Positions 8,134 to 17,628 of a DNA stretch of 22,398 nt are shown piece after piece. The DNA comes from Nitrospira sp. UBA2083. Its GTDB lineage: Bacteria; Nitrospirota; Nitrospiria; Nitrospirales; Nitrospiraceae. The number at the start of each line of letters is the position of its first letter. The stretch's first letter is position 1. The position numbers and the translations under genes are program-made. The stretch is from assembly GCA_002331625.1 (NCBI GenBank), contig DCZN01000080.1:85163-107560 (forward strand). The letters run 5' to 3'. Under the pieces are notes generated by a model that worked only from the letters and a program-made list of their open reading frames with translations, ran no database searches and was not told the DNA's origin.

Positions 8134-10544
8134 ATGAGGAGCTCATGCCACGAACGAAGACCACAACACGGAACCTGAAGCTACTTGAGCGGATGGATGC
8201 CTATTGGCGAGCAGCTAATTATCTGTCGGTCGGCCAAATCTACCTCTATGACAATCCATTGTTGAACAAGCCGCTGACTCGCGCTCACATCAAGCCTCGC
8301 CTGCTCGGCCATTGGGGCACGACACCGGGCTTGAATTTTATCTATGTGCATCTGAATCGTATCATCACACAACACGATCTGAACATGATCTATATCGCCG
8401 GACCCGGCCACGGAGGGCCTGGGCTTGTCGCCAATGCCTACCTTGAAGGGACCTACAGCGAAGTCTATCCGGATGTGTCACAGGATGAGCAGGGCATGAA
8501 GCGGTTGTTCAAGCAGTTTTCGTTTCCCGGCGGCATTCCCAGCCATGTGGCGCCGGAAACGCCTGGTTCCATTCATGAAGGTGGCGAGTTGGGCTACTCC
8601 CTCTCCCATGCCTTTGGGGCGGTGTTCGACAATCCGGATTTGATCGCCGCCTGCGTGGTGGGCGATGGCGAAGCGGAAACCGGTCCGCTCGCCACCAGCT
8701 GGCATTCCAACAAATTTCTCAATCCCGTCACAGACGGTGTGGTTCTCCCCATTCTCCATTTGAACGGCTACAAGATTGCCAATCCCACAATTCTGGCCCG
8801 GATCAGCCATGGTGAGCTGGAGCAACTGTTTCGAGGATACGGATACGTTCCTTATGTTGTCGAAGGTCACGATCCTCGGACGATGCATCGCCTCATGGCT
8901 GCGACGCTTGATACCGTCGTGAAAGATATTCAACGGATCAAGACCGACTCGCGCAGAAACGGCACGACTCAGCGACCCCGTTGGCCCATGATCGTGCTCC
9001 GCACACCAAAAGGCTGGACCTGTCCGAAACAAATTGATGGCAAGCGGACGGAAGATTATTGGCGATCACATCAAGTCCCGATGGGGGATATGGACAAGCC
9101 GGCCCACGTCAAAGTCCTTGAACAATGGATGAAGAGCTACAAGCCGCAGGAGCTGTTCGACAGGACTGGACGATTCAAGACTGAGCTCGCTGAACTTGCG
9201 CCTAAAGGAGATCGGCGCATGAGTGCGAGTCCCCATGCGAACGGCGGTCTGCTGTTGAAAGATTTACGTCTGCCGGATTTCCGCCGGTATGCCGTTCTTG
9301 TGAAGCAGCCAGGCGGCGTCGAGGCCCAGGCGACCCGTGTCATGGGCGCGTTTCTGCGGGATACGATGAAACTCAATTTGGAACGCCGGAACTTCCGCCT
9401 CTTCAGTCCCGATGAAAACAACTCCAACCGCTGGCAGGATGTGATGGAGGTGACGAACCGAGCTTGGATGGCGGAGCGCCATCTGTACGACGATCACCTG
9501 GCACCGGATGGCCGGGTGATGGAGATGCTGAGTGAACACCAATGCCAGGGATGGCTGGAAGGCTATCTGTTGACGGGACGGCACGGCTTCTTTTCCTGCT
9601 ACGAAGCCTTCATCCACATTATCGACTCGATGTTCAATCAACATGCCAAATGGCTCAAGGTCTGCAACCACATCCCCTGGCGACGACCGATCGCCTCGCT
9701 GAATTATTTGTTGTCCTCCCACGTCTGGCGACAGGATCACAATGGCTTTAGCCATCAAGATCCCGGTTTTATCGATCACGTGGTCAATAAGAAGGCGGAG
9801 GTCATCCGGGTCTATCTACCGCCCGATGCCAATACGCTGTTGTCTGTCACCGACCATTGTCTGCGCAGTCGCAACCACGTGAACGTCATCGTGGCGGGCA
9901 AGCAGTTGGCGCCGCAATGGCTCGATATGGATGCTGCGGTGAAACATTGCACAGCCGGCATCGGCATCTGGGAATGGGCCAGCAACGATCGAAACGGCGA
10001 GCCCGACGTGGTGATGGCCTGTTGCGGCGATGTACCCACGATGGAAACCTTGGCGGCGGTCTCCTTGTTACGGAAGTACCTACCGGATGTAAAAGTGCGA
10101 GTCGTCAACGTGGTGGACCTAATGAAGCTGCAACCTTCCGCTGAACATCCGAACGGATTGTCCGACAAGGACTTCGATGCCCTATTCACGATCGACAAGC
10201 CCATTATCTTCGCCTTCCACGGCTATCCCTGGTTGATCCACCGATTGACCTATCGACGAGCCAATCACCAGAACTTGCATGTGAGGGGATACAAGGAGGA
10301 AGGCACAACGACGACCCCCTTCGACATGGCAGTGATGAACGATCTCGACCGGTTTCATCTCGTCAACGATGTCATCGACCGGATCCCCCTGCGCGGCTCG
10401 CAGGCCGACTACGCCAAGCAGGCCCTTCGGGACAAACGCATCGAGCACAAACAGTACATCGCCGAATATGGAGAAGACATGCCGGAGATCAGCCAGTGGA
10501 AGTGGAGTGGGAACAAGACGGCGAAGCGCAGAGCACACGCCTAA
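8130..10544 (+). CDS. xfp: Xylulose-5-phosphate/fructose-6-phosphate phosphoketolase
   Basis: This 804-aa thiamine-diphosphate enzyme cleaves xylulose-5-phosphate (and in many members fructose-6-phosphate) with phosphate to acetyl phosphate plus glyceraldehyde-3-phosphate (or erythrose-4-phosphate). Family signatures include [47 protein letters not shown], the ThDP motif GDGEAETG from G178, and the C-terminal [15 protein letters not shown]. Length is typical (about 800). The start overlaps the ackA stop, and translation is probably coupled; a second in-frame ATG at 8145 follows GAGGAG with short spacing and could also be used. With AckA it forms a route from sugar phosphates to acetate and ATP that bypasses lower glycolysis. 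Which sugar phosphate is preferred cannot be read from the sequence. Confidence 0.95.
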   Translation: MNEELMPRTKTTTRNLKLLERMDAYWRAANYLSVGQIYLYDNPLLNKPLTRAHIKPRLLGHWGTTPGLNFIYVHLNRIITQHDLNMIYIAGPGHGGPGLVANAYLEGTYSEVYPDVSQDEQGMKRLFKQFSFPGGIPSHVAPETPGSIHEGGELGYSLSHAFGAVFDNPDLIAACVVGDGEAETGPLATSWHSNKFLNPVTDGVVLPILHLNGYKIANPTILARISHGELEQLFRGYGYVPYVVEGHDPRTMHRLMAATLDTVVKDIQRIKTDSRRNGTTQRPRWPMIVLRTPKGWTCPKQIDGKRTEDYWRSHQVPMGDMDKPAHVKVLEQWMKSYKPQELFDRTGRFKTELAELAPKGDRRMSASPHANGGLLLKDLRLPDFRRYAVLVKQPGGVEAQATRVMGAFLRDTMKLNLERRNFRLFSPDENNSNRWQDVMEVTNRAWMAERHLYDDHLAPDGRVMEMLSEHQCQGWLEGYLLTGRHGFFSCYEAFIHIIDSMFNQHAKWLKVCNHIPWRRPIASLNYLLSSHVWRQDHNGFSHQDPGFIDHVVNKKAEVIRVYLPPDANTLLSVTDHCLRSRNHVNVIVAGKQLAPQWLDMDAAVKHCTAGIGIWEWASNDRNGEPDVVMACCGDVPTMETLAAVSLLRKYLPDVKVRVVNVVDLMKLQPSAEHPNGLSDKDFDALFTIDKPIIFAFHGYPWLIHRLTYRRANHQNLHVRGYKEEGTTTTPFDMAVMNDLDRFHLVNDVIDRIPLRGSQADYAKQALRDKRIEHKQYIAEYGEDMPEISQWKWSGNKTAKRRAHA

Positions 10545-10644
10545 ATCGGCTGATGTATCTGCTGACCAGACAGAGTATGATCTTCAGGTGTTTGCACACG
10601 CATTTGCATTGAGAAAACTCTAGCTGTACTTCCGAATACTCATC

Positions 10645-10677
10645 GGTGCGATACCGGCCTCCAGCTATCGAATCACC
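10645..10677 (+). terminator. Candidate terminator hairpin downstream of phosphoketolase
   Basis: GGTG plus CGATA (10645-10653) pairs with TATCG plus CACC (10666-10677) around a 3-nt bulge, with a 12-nt loop. It lies 100 nt after the stop codon and has no T-tract, so support is modest. Confidence 0.3.
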
Positions 10678-10860
10678 AGTTCGGAGGGACGACGACTCCA
10701 TCCCCGAGACGTCGCGCAGCCTGACCACCCCCACCAGACAGGCTAAGCCGCATCGCTCACGTTTTCATTCCCTCCAAAAACATGTGAATTTTCAACCACA
10801 AGTATGTTATCGAAAGGGCTTATGAAGGGCGTACAGTGTGGATTGTCCAGGAATATCAAA

Positions 10861-10872
10861 GGGGAGGAGAGG
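10861..10872 (+). promoter_or_regulatory. Purine-rich ribosome binding site that sets the DUF1207-like start
   Basis: The run GGGGAGGAGAGG just before the ATG at 10874 favours that start over the in-frame GTG at 10838. It also places a signal peptide at the extreme N-terminus, as expected. Confidence 0.75.
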
Positions 10873-10873
10873 A

Positions 10874-11842
10874 ATGGGCTGGAGAGTGGCGTATGGTCAA
10901 TGGATTATTGGAATACTTTCTCTTATGGTTCTCCTGGCCGGAGAAGTGTATGCGAGCGAATCAGACGCCAAGAAGCGTGAAGAGACGAAGGTTCTGGAGA
11001 TTCTGGATTGCCGCTATCAGCAGCCTGATGGGGGGGAGCTAGCCAGTGAATGGTTTCCTCAGGACGATCTGTTTCGTCCCCTCTTGGCCGACCCGAAACA
11101 ACCGCAATTCTTTGCTCTCTGGCAATCGACTCAGTCCCGCTTTGAACGGACCAATGCGAACATTGGCTCGATCGGCGTCGGTGAAAATTTCGGGTTTTAT
11201 ACGAGGCGTACGGGATGTAATGGATGGCAGATCAGCTTGCTGACCGGCATTTTTGCGCAATTTAACTTGGATACACCGAATTCTGAACTCATCAATATCG
11301 ACTTCAACGTCGGCGTTCCGCTGACCTGGCGCTACGGAAACTGGTCCGCACGCCTGCGCTTTTACCATCAGAGTAGCCACATCGGTGATGAGTTTCTGGG
11401 AGCTAACCCTGGATTCCAAAATATCGGTCTTCAGTATGAAGAAGTCGACATGATTGTGTCGTATGATTTCCTGAAATGGTTGCGCCTGTATGGGGGCGGT
11501 GCGGTAATGGTCAATCGCCAGCCGGCCAGGATCGACCGCAATACCGCACAGTGGGGATTCGAAACCCGGTCACCAACGCCATGGGGCCGATCCTACCTGT
11601 TTGGTGTGCTGTCGAACCCGATCCTCTTTTCGCCCCTTCTAACGGCGGACTTTAAGTCGCTCGAACAGCAAGACTGGTACATTAACACCAACTTTCTTAT
11701 GGGCTTCGATATGGCGCGGGCCGGCTCCTTTAAGCGACTACGGATTCTTTTCAACTTCTATCACGGCTATAATCCCTATGGGCAATTCTTTTATTCGCAG
11801 AAGACCGAATCATTTGGAGCCGGCGCCTATTTCACGTTTTAG
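10874..11842 (+). CDS. DUF1207-like outer-membrane protein
   Basis: The predicted 322-aa protein begins with a signal peptide: a basic start, a hydrophobic run WIIGILSLMVLLAG, and cleavage probably after VYA. The mature part has EWFPQDDLFRPLLADPKQPQF and a GENFGFY segment, which I recognise as like the uncharacterised DUF1207 family. It continues with alternating hydrophobic/polar strands rich in Tyr, Trp and Phe, and ends in GAYFTF with a terminal Phe typical of outer-membrane beta-barrels. I therefore infer an outer-membrane barrel of unknown function. The ftsH gene follows 47 bp downstream in the same direction, so the two may be co-transcribed, though no functional tie is obvious. Family naming is by memory of the motif and is moderately sure. 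Confidence 0.75.
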   Translation: MGWRVAYGQWIIGILSLMVLLAGEVYASESDAKKREETKVLEILDCRYQQPDGGELASEWFPQDDLFRPLLADPKQPQFFALWQSTQSRFERTNANIGSIGVGENFGFYTRRTGCNGWQISLLTGIFAQFNLDTPNSELINIDFNVGVPLTWRYGNWSARLRFYHQSSHIGDEFLGANPGFQNIGLQYEEVDMIVSYDFLKWLRLYGGGAVMVNRQPARIDRNTAQWGFETRSPTPWGRSYLFGVLSNPILFSPLLTADFKSLEQQDWYINTNFLMGFDMARAGSFKRLRILFNFYHGYNPYGQFFYSQKTESFGAGAYFTF

Positions 11843-11889
11843 CGGCTATCCGGCCTGGCCCCTTGGATTCCTGAAGAGGAGTGAGCGCG

Positions 11890-13692
11890 ATGAATAAAAC
11901 CACCTCCTTTTCTATTTGGTATGTGCTGCTCGCCATCATGGCCGTGGTGTTCGTGCATGACTTCATCCATGCGCTCAATAAAGTCGAAGAGCTGCCGTAC
12001 AGTGAATTCAAGAAGCTGGTGGCGGACGGCAAGGTGGCGGAGGTCTCGGTGACCAGCCACGTGCTGACCGGAAAGCTCAAAGTTGAAGGGGAGTCCAAGG
12101 AGCAGAAAGCCTTTGCGACGGTGCGTGTTGAAGACCCGGACTTGGTCCGTGAACTGAACCGCCATGGCGTCACCTTCACGGGCGTCATTGAGTCCACATT
12201 TTGGCGCGATGTGCTCTCTTGGGTGATCCCGGTTGCCTTGTTCGTCGGTATCTGGTTCTTCATTCTCAAGCGATTTGGACAGGCTCAGGGTGGGTTCATG
12301 CAGGTGGGCCAGTCGAAGGCCAAGATCTACATGGAAAAGGACGTCAAGGTGACGTTTGCGGATGTGGCCGGAGTGGATGAAGCGAAGGACGAGTTGAAAG
12401 AGGTGATTGAATTCCTCAAGACGCCGGAGAAGTTTACCAAACTGGGCGGGAAGATCCCCAAAGGCATTCTGTTGGTGGGCCCACCAGGGACCGGCAAAAC
12501 CCTGCTGGCTCGTGCCGTGGCCGGCGAGGCTGGTGTGCCGTTCTTCAGCATCAGCGGCTCGGAGTTCGTCGAAATGTTTGTGGGGGTGGGGGCGGCTAGA
12601 GTCCGAGATCTGTTTGAACAGGCGAAGGGCAAAGCTCCCTGTATCATCTTCATCGATGAGTTGGATGCCCTCGGCAAGGCCCGAGGCGTGGGGCCGATGG
12701 CGCATGAAGAGCGCGAGCAAACGCTCAACCAGCTGCTGGTGGAGATGGACGGATTCGACCCACGAGTCGGAGTGATTCTCATGGCCGCCACCAACCGTCC
12801 TGAGATTCTCGACCCGGCCTTGCTGCGCGCAGGTCGGTTCGATCGGCATGTGGTGGTGGATCGACCAGACAAAAAAGGGCGTTTGGACGTGCTTCGGGTC
12901 CACGGCAAGAAGGTGGCATTGGGCTCGGATGCCAATCTTGAGCAGATTGCCGCGATGACTCCTGGATTCTCCGGTGCGGATTTGGCCAACGTCATCAACG
13001 AAGCGGCGCTCTTGGCGGTGCGACGAGGAAAAGATCAGGTCGGTCTCTCGGAATTGCAAGAAGCAGTGGAGCGGGTCATTGCCGGATTGGAGAAAAAGAA
13101 TCGTGTCCTCAACAAAATGGAGAAAGAACGGGTCGCGTTTCATGAAACCGGCCATGCCCTGATTGCTTTGTCCATTCCGGGCACGGACCAGGTGCAGAAG
13201 ATCTCCATTATTCCGCGAGGCGTGGCGGCGTTGGGCTACACCTTGCAGCTGCCGACGGAAGATCGGTTTCTGATGACGAAATCGGAATTGGAGAATAAGG
13301 TTGCGGTGTTGCTCGGTGGCCGGATTGCCGAAGAAACCATTTTCGGAGAGGCGTCCACCGGCGCGCAGAACGATCTCGTGAAAGCCACGGACATCGCAAA
13401 AAGTATGGTGAAGGCCTACGGAATGAGCGAGAAAATAGGCACGATTACGCTGGAACGAGAGCGACAGCCGCAGTTCATTCAACTGTCGGTCGCTTCCGAA
13501 AAAGGCGACTATTCCGAAGAGACGGCACGGGAAATTGATTGCGAGGTGCGTCGGATCATTGACGAGCAATACGCGCGGGTGAGGCGACTGCTGGAAGAGA
13601 AAAAAGCCGCACTGCAACAAGGTGCCAAACTTCTGTTGGAGCGCGAGGTGATCACCGGAGCAGAACTGAAAGCCATCCTGGAGGTCACGTAG
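11890..13692 (+). CDS. ftsH: ATP-dependent zinc metalloprotease FtsH
   Basis: This 600-aa membrane-anchored AAA+ protease degrades misfolded membrane proteins and short-lived regulators. Two transmembrane segments (about 11-29 and 108-126) flank a periplasmic FtsH extracellular domain. The AAA module has Walker A GPPGTGKT (197-204), the pore motif MFVGVG (229-234), Walker B IIFIDE (252-257, followed by LDAL rather than the commoner IDAV) and the second region of homology [19 protein letters not shown]. The peptidase has HETGH (418-422) and the aspartate of TGAQND (D495) as zinc ligands. All catalytic elements are intact. The ATG at 11890 was chosen over the GTG at 11881 because AGGAG at 11877-11881 sits 8 nt before it. 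The C-terminal tail is short. The Mla-type operon starts 96 bp downstream. Confidence 0.96.
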   Translation: MNKTTSFSIWYVLLAIMAVVFVHDFIHALNKVEELPYSEFKKLVADGKVAEVSVTSHVLTGKLKVEGESKEQKAFATVRVEDPDLVRELNRHGVTFTGVIESTFWRDVLSWVIPVALFVGIWFFILKRFGQAQGGFMQVGQSKAKIYMEKDVKVTFADVAGVDEAKDELKEVIEFLKTPEKFTKLGGKIPKGILLVGPPGTGKTLLARAVAGEAGVPFFSISGSEFVEMFVGVGAARVRDLFEQAKGKAPCIIFIDELDALGKARGVGPMAHEEREQTLNQLLVEMDGFDPRVGVILMAATNRPEILDPALLRAGRFDRHVVVDRPDKKGRLDVLRVHGKKVALGSDANLEQIAAMTPGFSGADLANVINEAALLAVRRGKDQVGLSELQEAVERVIAGLEKKNRVLNKMEKERVAFHETGHALIALSIPGTDQVQKISIIPRGVAALGYTLQLPTEDRFLMTKSELENKVAVLLGGRIAEETIFGEASTGAQNDLVKATDIAKSMVKAYGMSEKIGTITLERERQPQFIQLSVASEKGDYSEETAREIDCEVRRIIDEQYARVRRLLEEKKAALQQGAKLLLEREVITGAELKAILEVT

Positions 13693-13788
13693 CGAGGATC
13701 GGTAAAGGAATTCCTCACCCTTCTGATCATGATTTGGCGGCGATAGTCCCCGGCACACACTGCGGGAGCGATGGACGGAGTCACGTGA

Positions 13789-14901
13789 GTGGAACCACAG
13801 GCTACCATCTCTGTTGAAAACAATGTGATTCGTTGTCGGGGAGCCTGGACCCTTGCACACTTGTCCCAATTGGAGCGTCGAGGACAAGCGCTTCGGTGGC
13901 CGGATTCCCCGACCGTCCTCTACGACGCCGGTGACGTGACGGCCATGGACACGGGCGGCGCGCTCGTGCTGCAGCGCTGCATCGAGAATGTGCGGCGCAA
14001 GGGGCAGCAAACTTCCCTCCAAGGGTTAAAGCCTGAATTTGCCGAGCTACTTCGAAAAGTGGAGGCTCATTGGACCCGGCCCGGACGAGAAACCACGGTT
14101 CTCGGTACGAGCTGGTTGGAGAGTCTCACGCGCGTTGTGCAGTCCCGACAGGCATCTGTCCTCCGCGCGCTCGCATTTGTCGGAGAAAGCACCATCACAC
14201 TCGGTCGGGCGCTGATACGGCCACGTTCCATCCGCTGGCGGGCGCTCTTGAGGATCGTAGAACTGGACGGCGTGCGTGCCTTGCCGATCACCGGCCTCCT
14301 GACGTTCCTGGTTGGTGTAGTGATTGCCTATCAAGGGGCGGAACAGCTCCGTAAATTCGGCACCAATATCTTTATCGTCGATCTGGTTGGTATCTCGCTG
14401 TTGCGCGAAATCGCACCGTTGATCGTGGCGATCCTCATTGCGGGCCGTTCCGGATCAGCCTATGCGGCAGAAATCGGCACCATGAAGGTGACGGAAGAAT
14501 TGGACGCGGTGCGGACACTAGGCATCTCGCCTATGAACTTGCTCGTGCTGCCGCGCGCGTTTGGCCTGGTCATCGCCCTCCCTCTGTTGACGGTGTACGC
14601 GGATATTGTCGGGGTGTTCGGCGGCATGCTGATCGCGTTGGGAGAGCTCAATGTCAGTTTCGTTGAATTTATCGCGCGATTTGAGGAAGCGGTTCCGGTG
14701 CGGCACTTTCTGATCGGGCTGGGGAAAGCGCCGTTTTTCGCGGCCATCATCGCTCTGGTCGGGTGCTACCAAGGATTTCAGATCCGGGGTGGAGTGGCCG
14801 ATGTCGGCCGACACACTACCATCAGCGTCGTGCAAGGAATCTTTCTTGTGATTGTATTCGACGCGCTCTGCAGTGTTCTGCTCAATTGGTGGGATCTGTA
14901 G
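13789..14901 (+). CDS. mlaE: STAS-MlaE fusion: permease of an MCE/Mla-type lipid ABC transporter
   Basis: This 370-aa inner-membrane protein combines a STAS domain (about 1-95; DAGDVTAMDTGGALVLQR resembles MlaB) with an MlaE-type permease (about 130-370). The permease part carries LREIAPLIVAILIAGRSGSA, the following IGTMKVTEELDAVRTLGISP coupling region and several hydrophobic helices. In E. coli, MlaB and MlaE are separate; here they are joined. The start is a GTG with GGAG at 13777-13780, 8 nt upstream. An in-frame ATG at 13771 is blocked by a TGA at 13786-13788 directly before the GTG, so the upstream extension is not available. The ATPase, MCE protein and lipoprotein follow in the same direction, consistent with a phospholipid-trafficking operon. 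Confidence 0.92.
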   Translation: MEPQATISVENNVIRCRGAWTLAHLSQLERRGQALRWPDSPTVLYDAGDVTAMDTGGALVLQRCIENVRRKGQQTSLQGLKPEFAELLRKVEAHWTRPGRETTVLGTSWLESLTRVVQSRQASVLRALAFVGESTITLGRALIRPRSIRWRALLRIVELDGVRALPITGLLTFLVGVVIAYQGAEQLRKFGTNIFIVDLVGISLLREIAPLIVAILIAGRSGSAYAAEIGTMKVTEELDAVRTLGISPMNLLVLPRAFGLVIALPLLTVYADIVGVFGGMLIALGELNVSFVEFIARFEEAVPVRHFLIGLGKAPFFAAIIALVGCYQGFQIRGGVADVGRHTTISVVQGIFLVIVFDALCSVLLNWWDL

Positions 14902-14913
14902 CAGGGATGCTGA

Positions 14914-14991
14914 TCAAGGTTGAAGGTGAGGTTACAGGTAAAGGCAGGGCGGAGACTGAGGTGGTGTTCCTGACCTTAGCCTCAACCTTGA
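14914..14991. repeat. Imperfect long inverted repeat between mlaE and mlaF
   Basis: TCAAGGTTGA (14914-14923) is perfectly complementary to TCAACCTTGA (14982-14991), and partial pairing continues inward (GGTGAGG with CCTTAGCC). The arms are built from degenerate AGGTT/AACCT units. The position inside an operon and the absence of a T-tract argue for an intergenic repeat or an RNA-processing hairpin rather than a terminator. Confidence 0.5.
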
Positions 14992-15019
14992 CCTGTTTCA
15001 GTGTGGGGATGCACTCGTG

Positions 15020-15835
15020 ATGCCGTCGGCCACGAATAGTGAGACACCGGTGATTGAGGTCAGCCACGTTACGACGAAGTTCGGGTCGGCTGTCGTGCAC
15101 GAAGACATCAATCTGTCCATCCGTCGCGGAGAAATTTTTGCGATTGCCGGCGGCAACGGATGCGGCAAGACTACATTGTTACGGGAAATCATCGGCCTGA
15201 TCACGCCTTCGGCCGGTACCATCCGGCTGTTCGGCCTAGACAGCCGCAAATTGGAGATGGGCGATGGGCATCCGGTCCACCGCCGGTTCGGCGTGATGTT
15301 CCAGCATGGCGCACTGTTCAGTTCATTCACGTTGGCAGAGAATGTGGCTGTGCCGCTGCGCGAACATACGACTCTGAGCGAAGCATTGATTCGTGATATT
15401 GTTGCATCCAAGATTGCCATGGTGGGACTGCCGCCCGAGAGTGCGGCCAAATATCCCAACGAACTCAGCGGAGGCATGCGGAGACGTGCTGCCCTTGCCC
15501 GGGCGATCGTGATGGATCCCGAGTTATTATTCCTCGACGAGCCGACAGCCGGCCTCGATCCGATCATCGCTGCCGGGTTCGACGATCTGGTGCTCTCGCT
15601 GAAAAATCTCTTGGGCCTGACGGTGGTCATGGTCACGCATGATCTGGATTCCCTCTGGCGGATCGCCAACCGCGTTGCGGTACTCGGTCGTGGACAGGTA
15701 CTGGGGATCGGAACCATGCAGGAATTGTCTGGATCCGGCGATCCCATCATCCACGAATACTTCCGTGGTCCTCGTGGAAGAGCCGCCAGCGAACAGGCAG
15801 CCTGGAACCACAATGGGATCAACCATGAGATGTGA
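15020..15835 (+). CDS. mlaF: MlaF-type ABC transporter ATPase
   Basis: This 271-aa nucleotide-binding subunit powers the MCE-type lipid transporter on the cytoplasmic face of the inner membrane. Walker A is GGNGCGKT (44-51), the signature is LSGGM (149-153), Walker B is LLFLDEP (169-175), the D-loop is AGLDP and the switch histidine is H207 in VTHDL. The segment FQHGALFSSFTLAENV after the Q-loop is typical of the MlaF/Mkl subgroup. The ATG at 15020 is directly preceded by an in-frame GTG at 15017; either could start translation. Only a weak TGGGGA lies upstream. It sits 118 bp after mlaE and 27 bp before the MCE gene. Confidence 0.93.
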   Translation: MPSATNSETPVIEVSHVTTKFGSAVVHEDINLSIRRGEIFAIAGGNGCGKTTLLREIIGLITPSAGTIRLFGLDSRKLEMGDGHPVHRRFGVMFQHGALFSSFTLAENVAVPLREHTTLSEALIRDIVASKIAMVGLPPESAAKYPNELSGGMRRRAALARAIVMDPELLFLDEPTAGLDPIIAAGFDDLVLSLKNLLGLTVVMVTHDLDSLWRIANRVAVLGRGQVLGIGTMQELSGSGDPIIHEYFRGPRGRAASEQAAWNHNGINHEM

Positions 15836-15862
15836 CACTCTGAGACACTGAAGGGCGTCTTG

Positions 15863-16825
15863 ATGGAACCTAAGGTCAACTATATCCTAGTCGGATTGTT
15901 CGTAGCGCTTCTCGGTGCGGCAGTCCTTGCCGGCATTTTGTGGTTGGGAAAGACCGACTACCGTGGTGCATACGATCGGTACGAAGCCTCGATGAAGGAG
16001 TCGGTCGCAGGGCTGAGCGTCGATTCGACCGTCAAATATCGTGGGGTCGACGTAGGGCGGGTCAAGGCCATTGCGTTGAGGCCCGACAATCCGGAGGAAG
16101 TGCTGTTGACCTTGGATATTATGCGCGGGACGCCGATCAAGACCGATACGATTGCTGTCCTGGAAACCCAGGGACTCACCGGCCTTGCCACCATCAATTT
16201 GACCGGAGGAAGCCGGGAGGCCCCGATACTACAGGCTCAGGGCGGACAGGCCTATCCGGTGATCAAGACCGGTCCCTCATTGTTTTCCCGGTTGGATGAA
16301 ACCGCCTCCCGTTTGCTTTCTGACGAGGGGCTGGCCCAATTGTTGGCTGACCTTGATCTGGCGGCGAAGGGTGTGGCGAACGTCTTGGATGAAGAGAATC
16401 GCACCGTGCTCAAGAAGACCATCAAGGATCTCTCCGACGTGGCCCAGACTCTTGCAGCACAAAAGGTTCAGATAGAACACAGCTTGAACGGAGCGGCCAA
16501 GAGCGCCGACAACCTTGTGAAGCTGACGACATCGTTGAATGCAGAGGTTCCCACCTTGCTTGCCGGAATCAATAAGAGTGTGGCTGCGCTCGGCACAGCC
16601 ACGGACGAACTCGCTCGTACGAGCAAGACCGTTGGAGCAGTTGTCAGTGAGGCCAAACCTGAGCTGCAGCAGTTCACCAAACGGACTCTGCCCGAAGCCG
16701 GTCAGTTGGTGACGGAACTGAGACAGCTGACCGGTACCTTGACTCGCGTGGCGCGTGAGCTGGAGCGAGAGCCGAGCTCGCTCGTCTTCGGGAAAAAGGC
16801 CCCGGCACGTGGACCGGGGGAGTAA
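15863..16825 (+). CDS. mlaD: MCE-domain substrate-binding protein (MlaD-like)
   Basis: The 320-aa protein has one N-terminal transmembrane anchor (about 7-28) and a single MCE domain (about 38-117: VAGLSVDSTVKYRGVDVGRV, ETQGLTGLATINLTGG). A long, mostly helical region rich in Ala, Lys, Thr and Leu follows (about 145-300). MCE proteins form periplasmic hexameric rings that carry lipids between membranes; the helical tail resembles longer MCE proteins rather than the short E. coli MlaD. AAGGG at 15851-15855 lies about 7 nt before the ATG. The ATPase lies 27 bp upstream, and the lipoprotein gene follows after a repeat-bearing gap. No MlaC gene is present in the window. Confidence 0.92.
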   Translation: MEPKVNYILVGLFVALLGAAVLAGILWLGKTDYRGAYDRYEASMKESVAGLSVDSTVKYRGVDVGRVKAIALRPDNPEEVLLTLDIMRGTPIKTDTIAVLETQGLTGLATINLTGGSREAPILQAQGGQAYPVIKTGPSLFSRLDETASRLLSDEGLAQLLADLDLAAKGVANVLDEENRTVLKKTIKDLSDVAQTLAAQKVQIEHSLNGAAKSADNLVKLTTSLNAEVPTLLAGINKSVAALGTATDELARTSKTVGAVVSEAKPELQQFTKRTLPEAGQLVTELRQLTGTLTRVARELEREPSSLVFGKKAPARGPGE

Positions 16826-16829
16826 TATC

Positions 16830-16910
16830 CGTGAAACGTATCTCGTGAAGCGCAGGACGGAAAGTGAATACCGCACTTCTTGGTTTGCGAGATACGACAT
16901 ACGCTTCACG
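16830..16910. repeat. Multi-way palindromic repeat between mlaD and the lipoprotein gene
   Basis: CGTGAAACGTAT (16830-16841) pairs with ATACGCTTCACG (16899-16910) with one mismatch. Alternatively CGTATCTCG (16837-16845) pairs perfectly with CGAGATACG (16888-16896), or CGTGAAGCG (16844-16852) with CGCTTCACG (16902-16910). The repeated CGTGAARCG units suggest a modular intergenic repeat. It lies just ahead of the ribosome binding site of the lipoprotein gene. Confidence 0.6.
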
Positions 16911-16930
16911 AATTAGGGGAGAGACCGCAG

Positions 16931-17566
16931 ATGACGTATTGGATGGTGCAGACAGCGTCGTGCCTATTGCTGACGCTGACAGTGGCCGGCTGTCTATCGC
17001 CCCGCACGGACTCTACGGAGATCCATACCTATCAGTTGAGCCTCGACGGCGGGCCGAGCGAAGTCCGTCCCGGCAAGCTTGATAGCCCGGTACTGCTCGT
17101 GAGCCAGCCTCAAGCCGAGCCCGGATTTGAAACGCAGCGTATGGTGTATGTCAAACGGCCGTATGAACTGGAGTACTATGCGGTGAATCAATGGGCCGAT
17201 ACGCCGGTGCGCATGTTTACTCCGCTGATGGTTCAGGCGCTCAATCAGGACCCTACGTGGCGCGCGGTGATTCCACAGCCGAGCTCGATCCGTGGAGACT
17301 ACCGCCTTGATACGCACGGGTTTCTCATTCAGCAGGAGTTTTTTCAATCACCCAGTCGAATGCGAGTCATGGTTCAAGCGCAACTCGTCGATCTGAAAGA
17401 GTCGACGATCCTGAGCACGCGGGCTTTTGAGGTCGTGGAGAACGCGGCGAGCGAGAATCCCTACGGCGGTGTCCAGGCTGCTAACCGAGCGGTTGCCGGG
17501 TTACTCGATCAAATCCGCTCCTGGCTGCGGCAATGCGTGCAACACTCGTCGGAGTGCAGTCACTAG
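16931..17566 (+). CDS. ABC-type transport auxiliary lipoprotein (PqiC/ABC_trans_aux type)
   Basis: The 211-aa protein starts with a lipoprotein signal peptide; the lipobox VAGC puts the lipidated Cys at C21. The rest matches the auxiliary lipoprotein found with MCE transporters: an early YQLSLDGG, PVLLVSQPQAEPGFETQRMVYVKRP, YYAVNQWADTP, then a strand/helix core. It probably sits in the outer membrane and helps complete the transenvelope lipid path. The ATG at 16931 was chosen over upstream in-frame starts because AGGGGAG (16915-16921) precedes it by 9 nt and the signal peptide then begins properly. It is the last gene of the Mla-type operon, facing the convergent phosphopantetheinyl transferase gene. 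Confidence 0.88.
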   Translation: MTYWMVQTASCLLLTLTVAGCLSPRTDSTEIHTYQLSLDGGPSEVRPGKLDSPVLLVSQPQAEPGFETQRMVYVKRPYELEYYAVNQWADTPVRMFTPLMVQALNQDPTWRAVIPQPSSIRGDYRLDTHGFLIQQEFFQSPSRMRVMVQAQLVDLKESTILSTRAFEVVENAASENPYGGVQAANRAVAGLLDQIRSWLRQCVQHSSECSH

Positions 17567-17628
17567 GGACCGGTTTCGAGGTAAGGCGTGGGCCGGTGCT
17601 GAAGCGCGGTTTCCCATTCCCGATTGAC

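Larger units (their letters stand above)
10545..10873. other. Intergenic region after the phosphoketolase gene
   Basis: No gene is supported in these 329 bases. Two hairpins may terminate the upstream unit: the bulged stem at 10645-10677, and AGCCTG (10719-10724) pairing with CAGGCT (10740-10745) around a 15-nt loop. An AT-rich stretch at about 10760-10815 is the best candidate for the promoter of the next gene, but no clear boxes are assigned. Confidence 0.45.

Noticed and set aside
13706..13715. Perfect 10-bp palindrome AGGAATTCCT between ftsH and mlaE
   Set aside because: A single short palindrome with no loop or partner site; it could be an operator, but nothing else supports it.
11839..14022. 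Very long open frame (727 codons) on the minus strand
   Set aside because: It is antisense to ftsH and the start of mlaE, which have complete conserved motifs. Long antisense frames are common opposite GC-rich codon-biased genes, and its translation shows no family motif.
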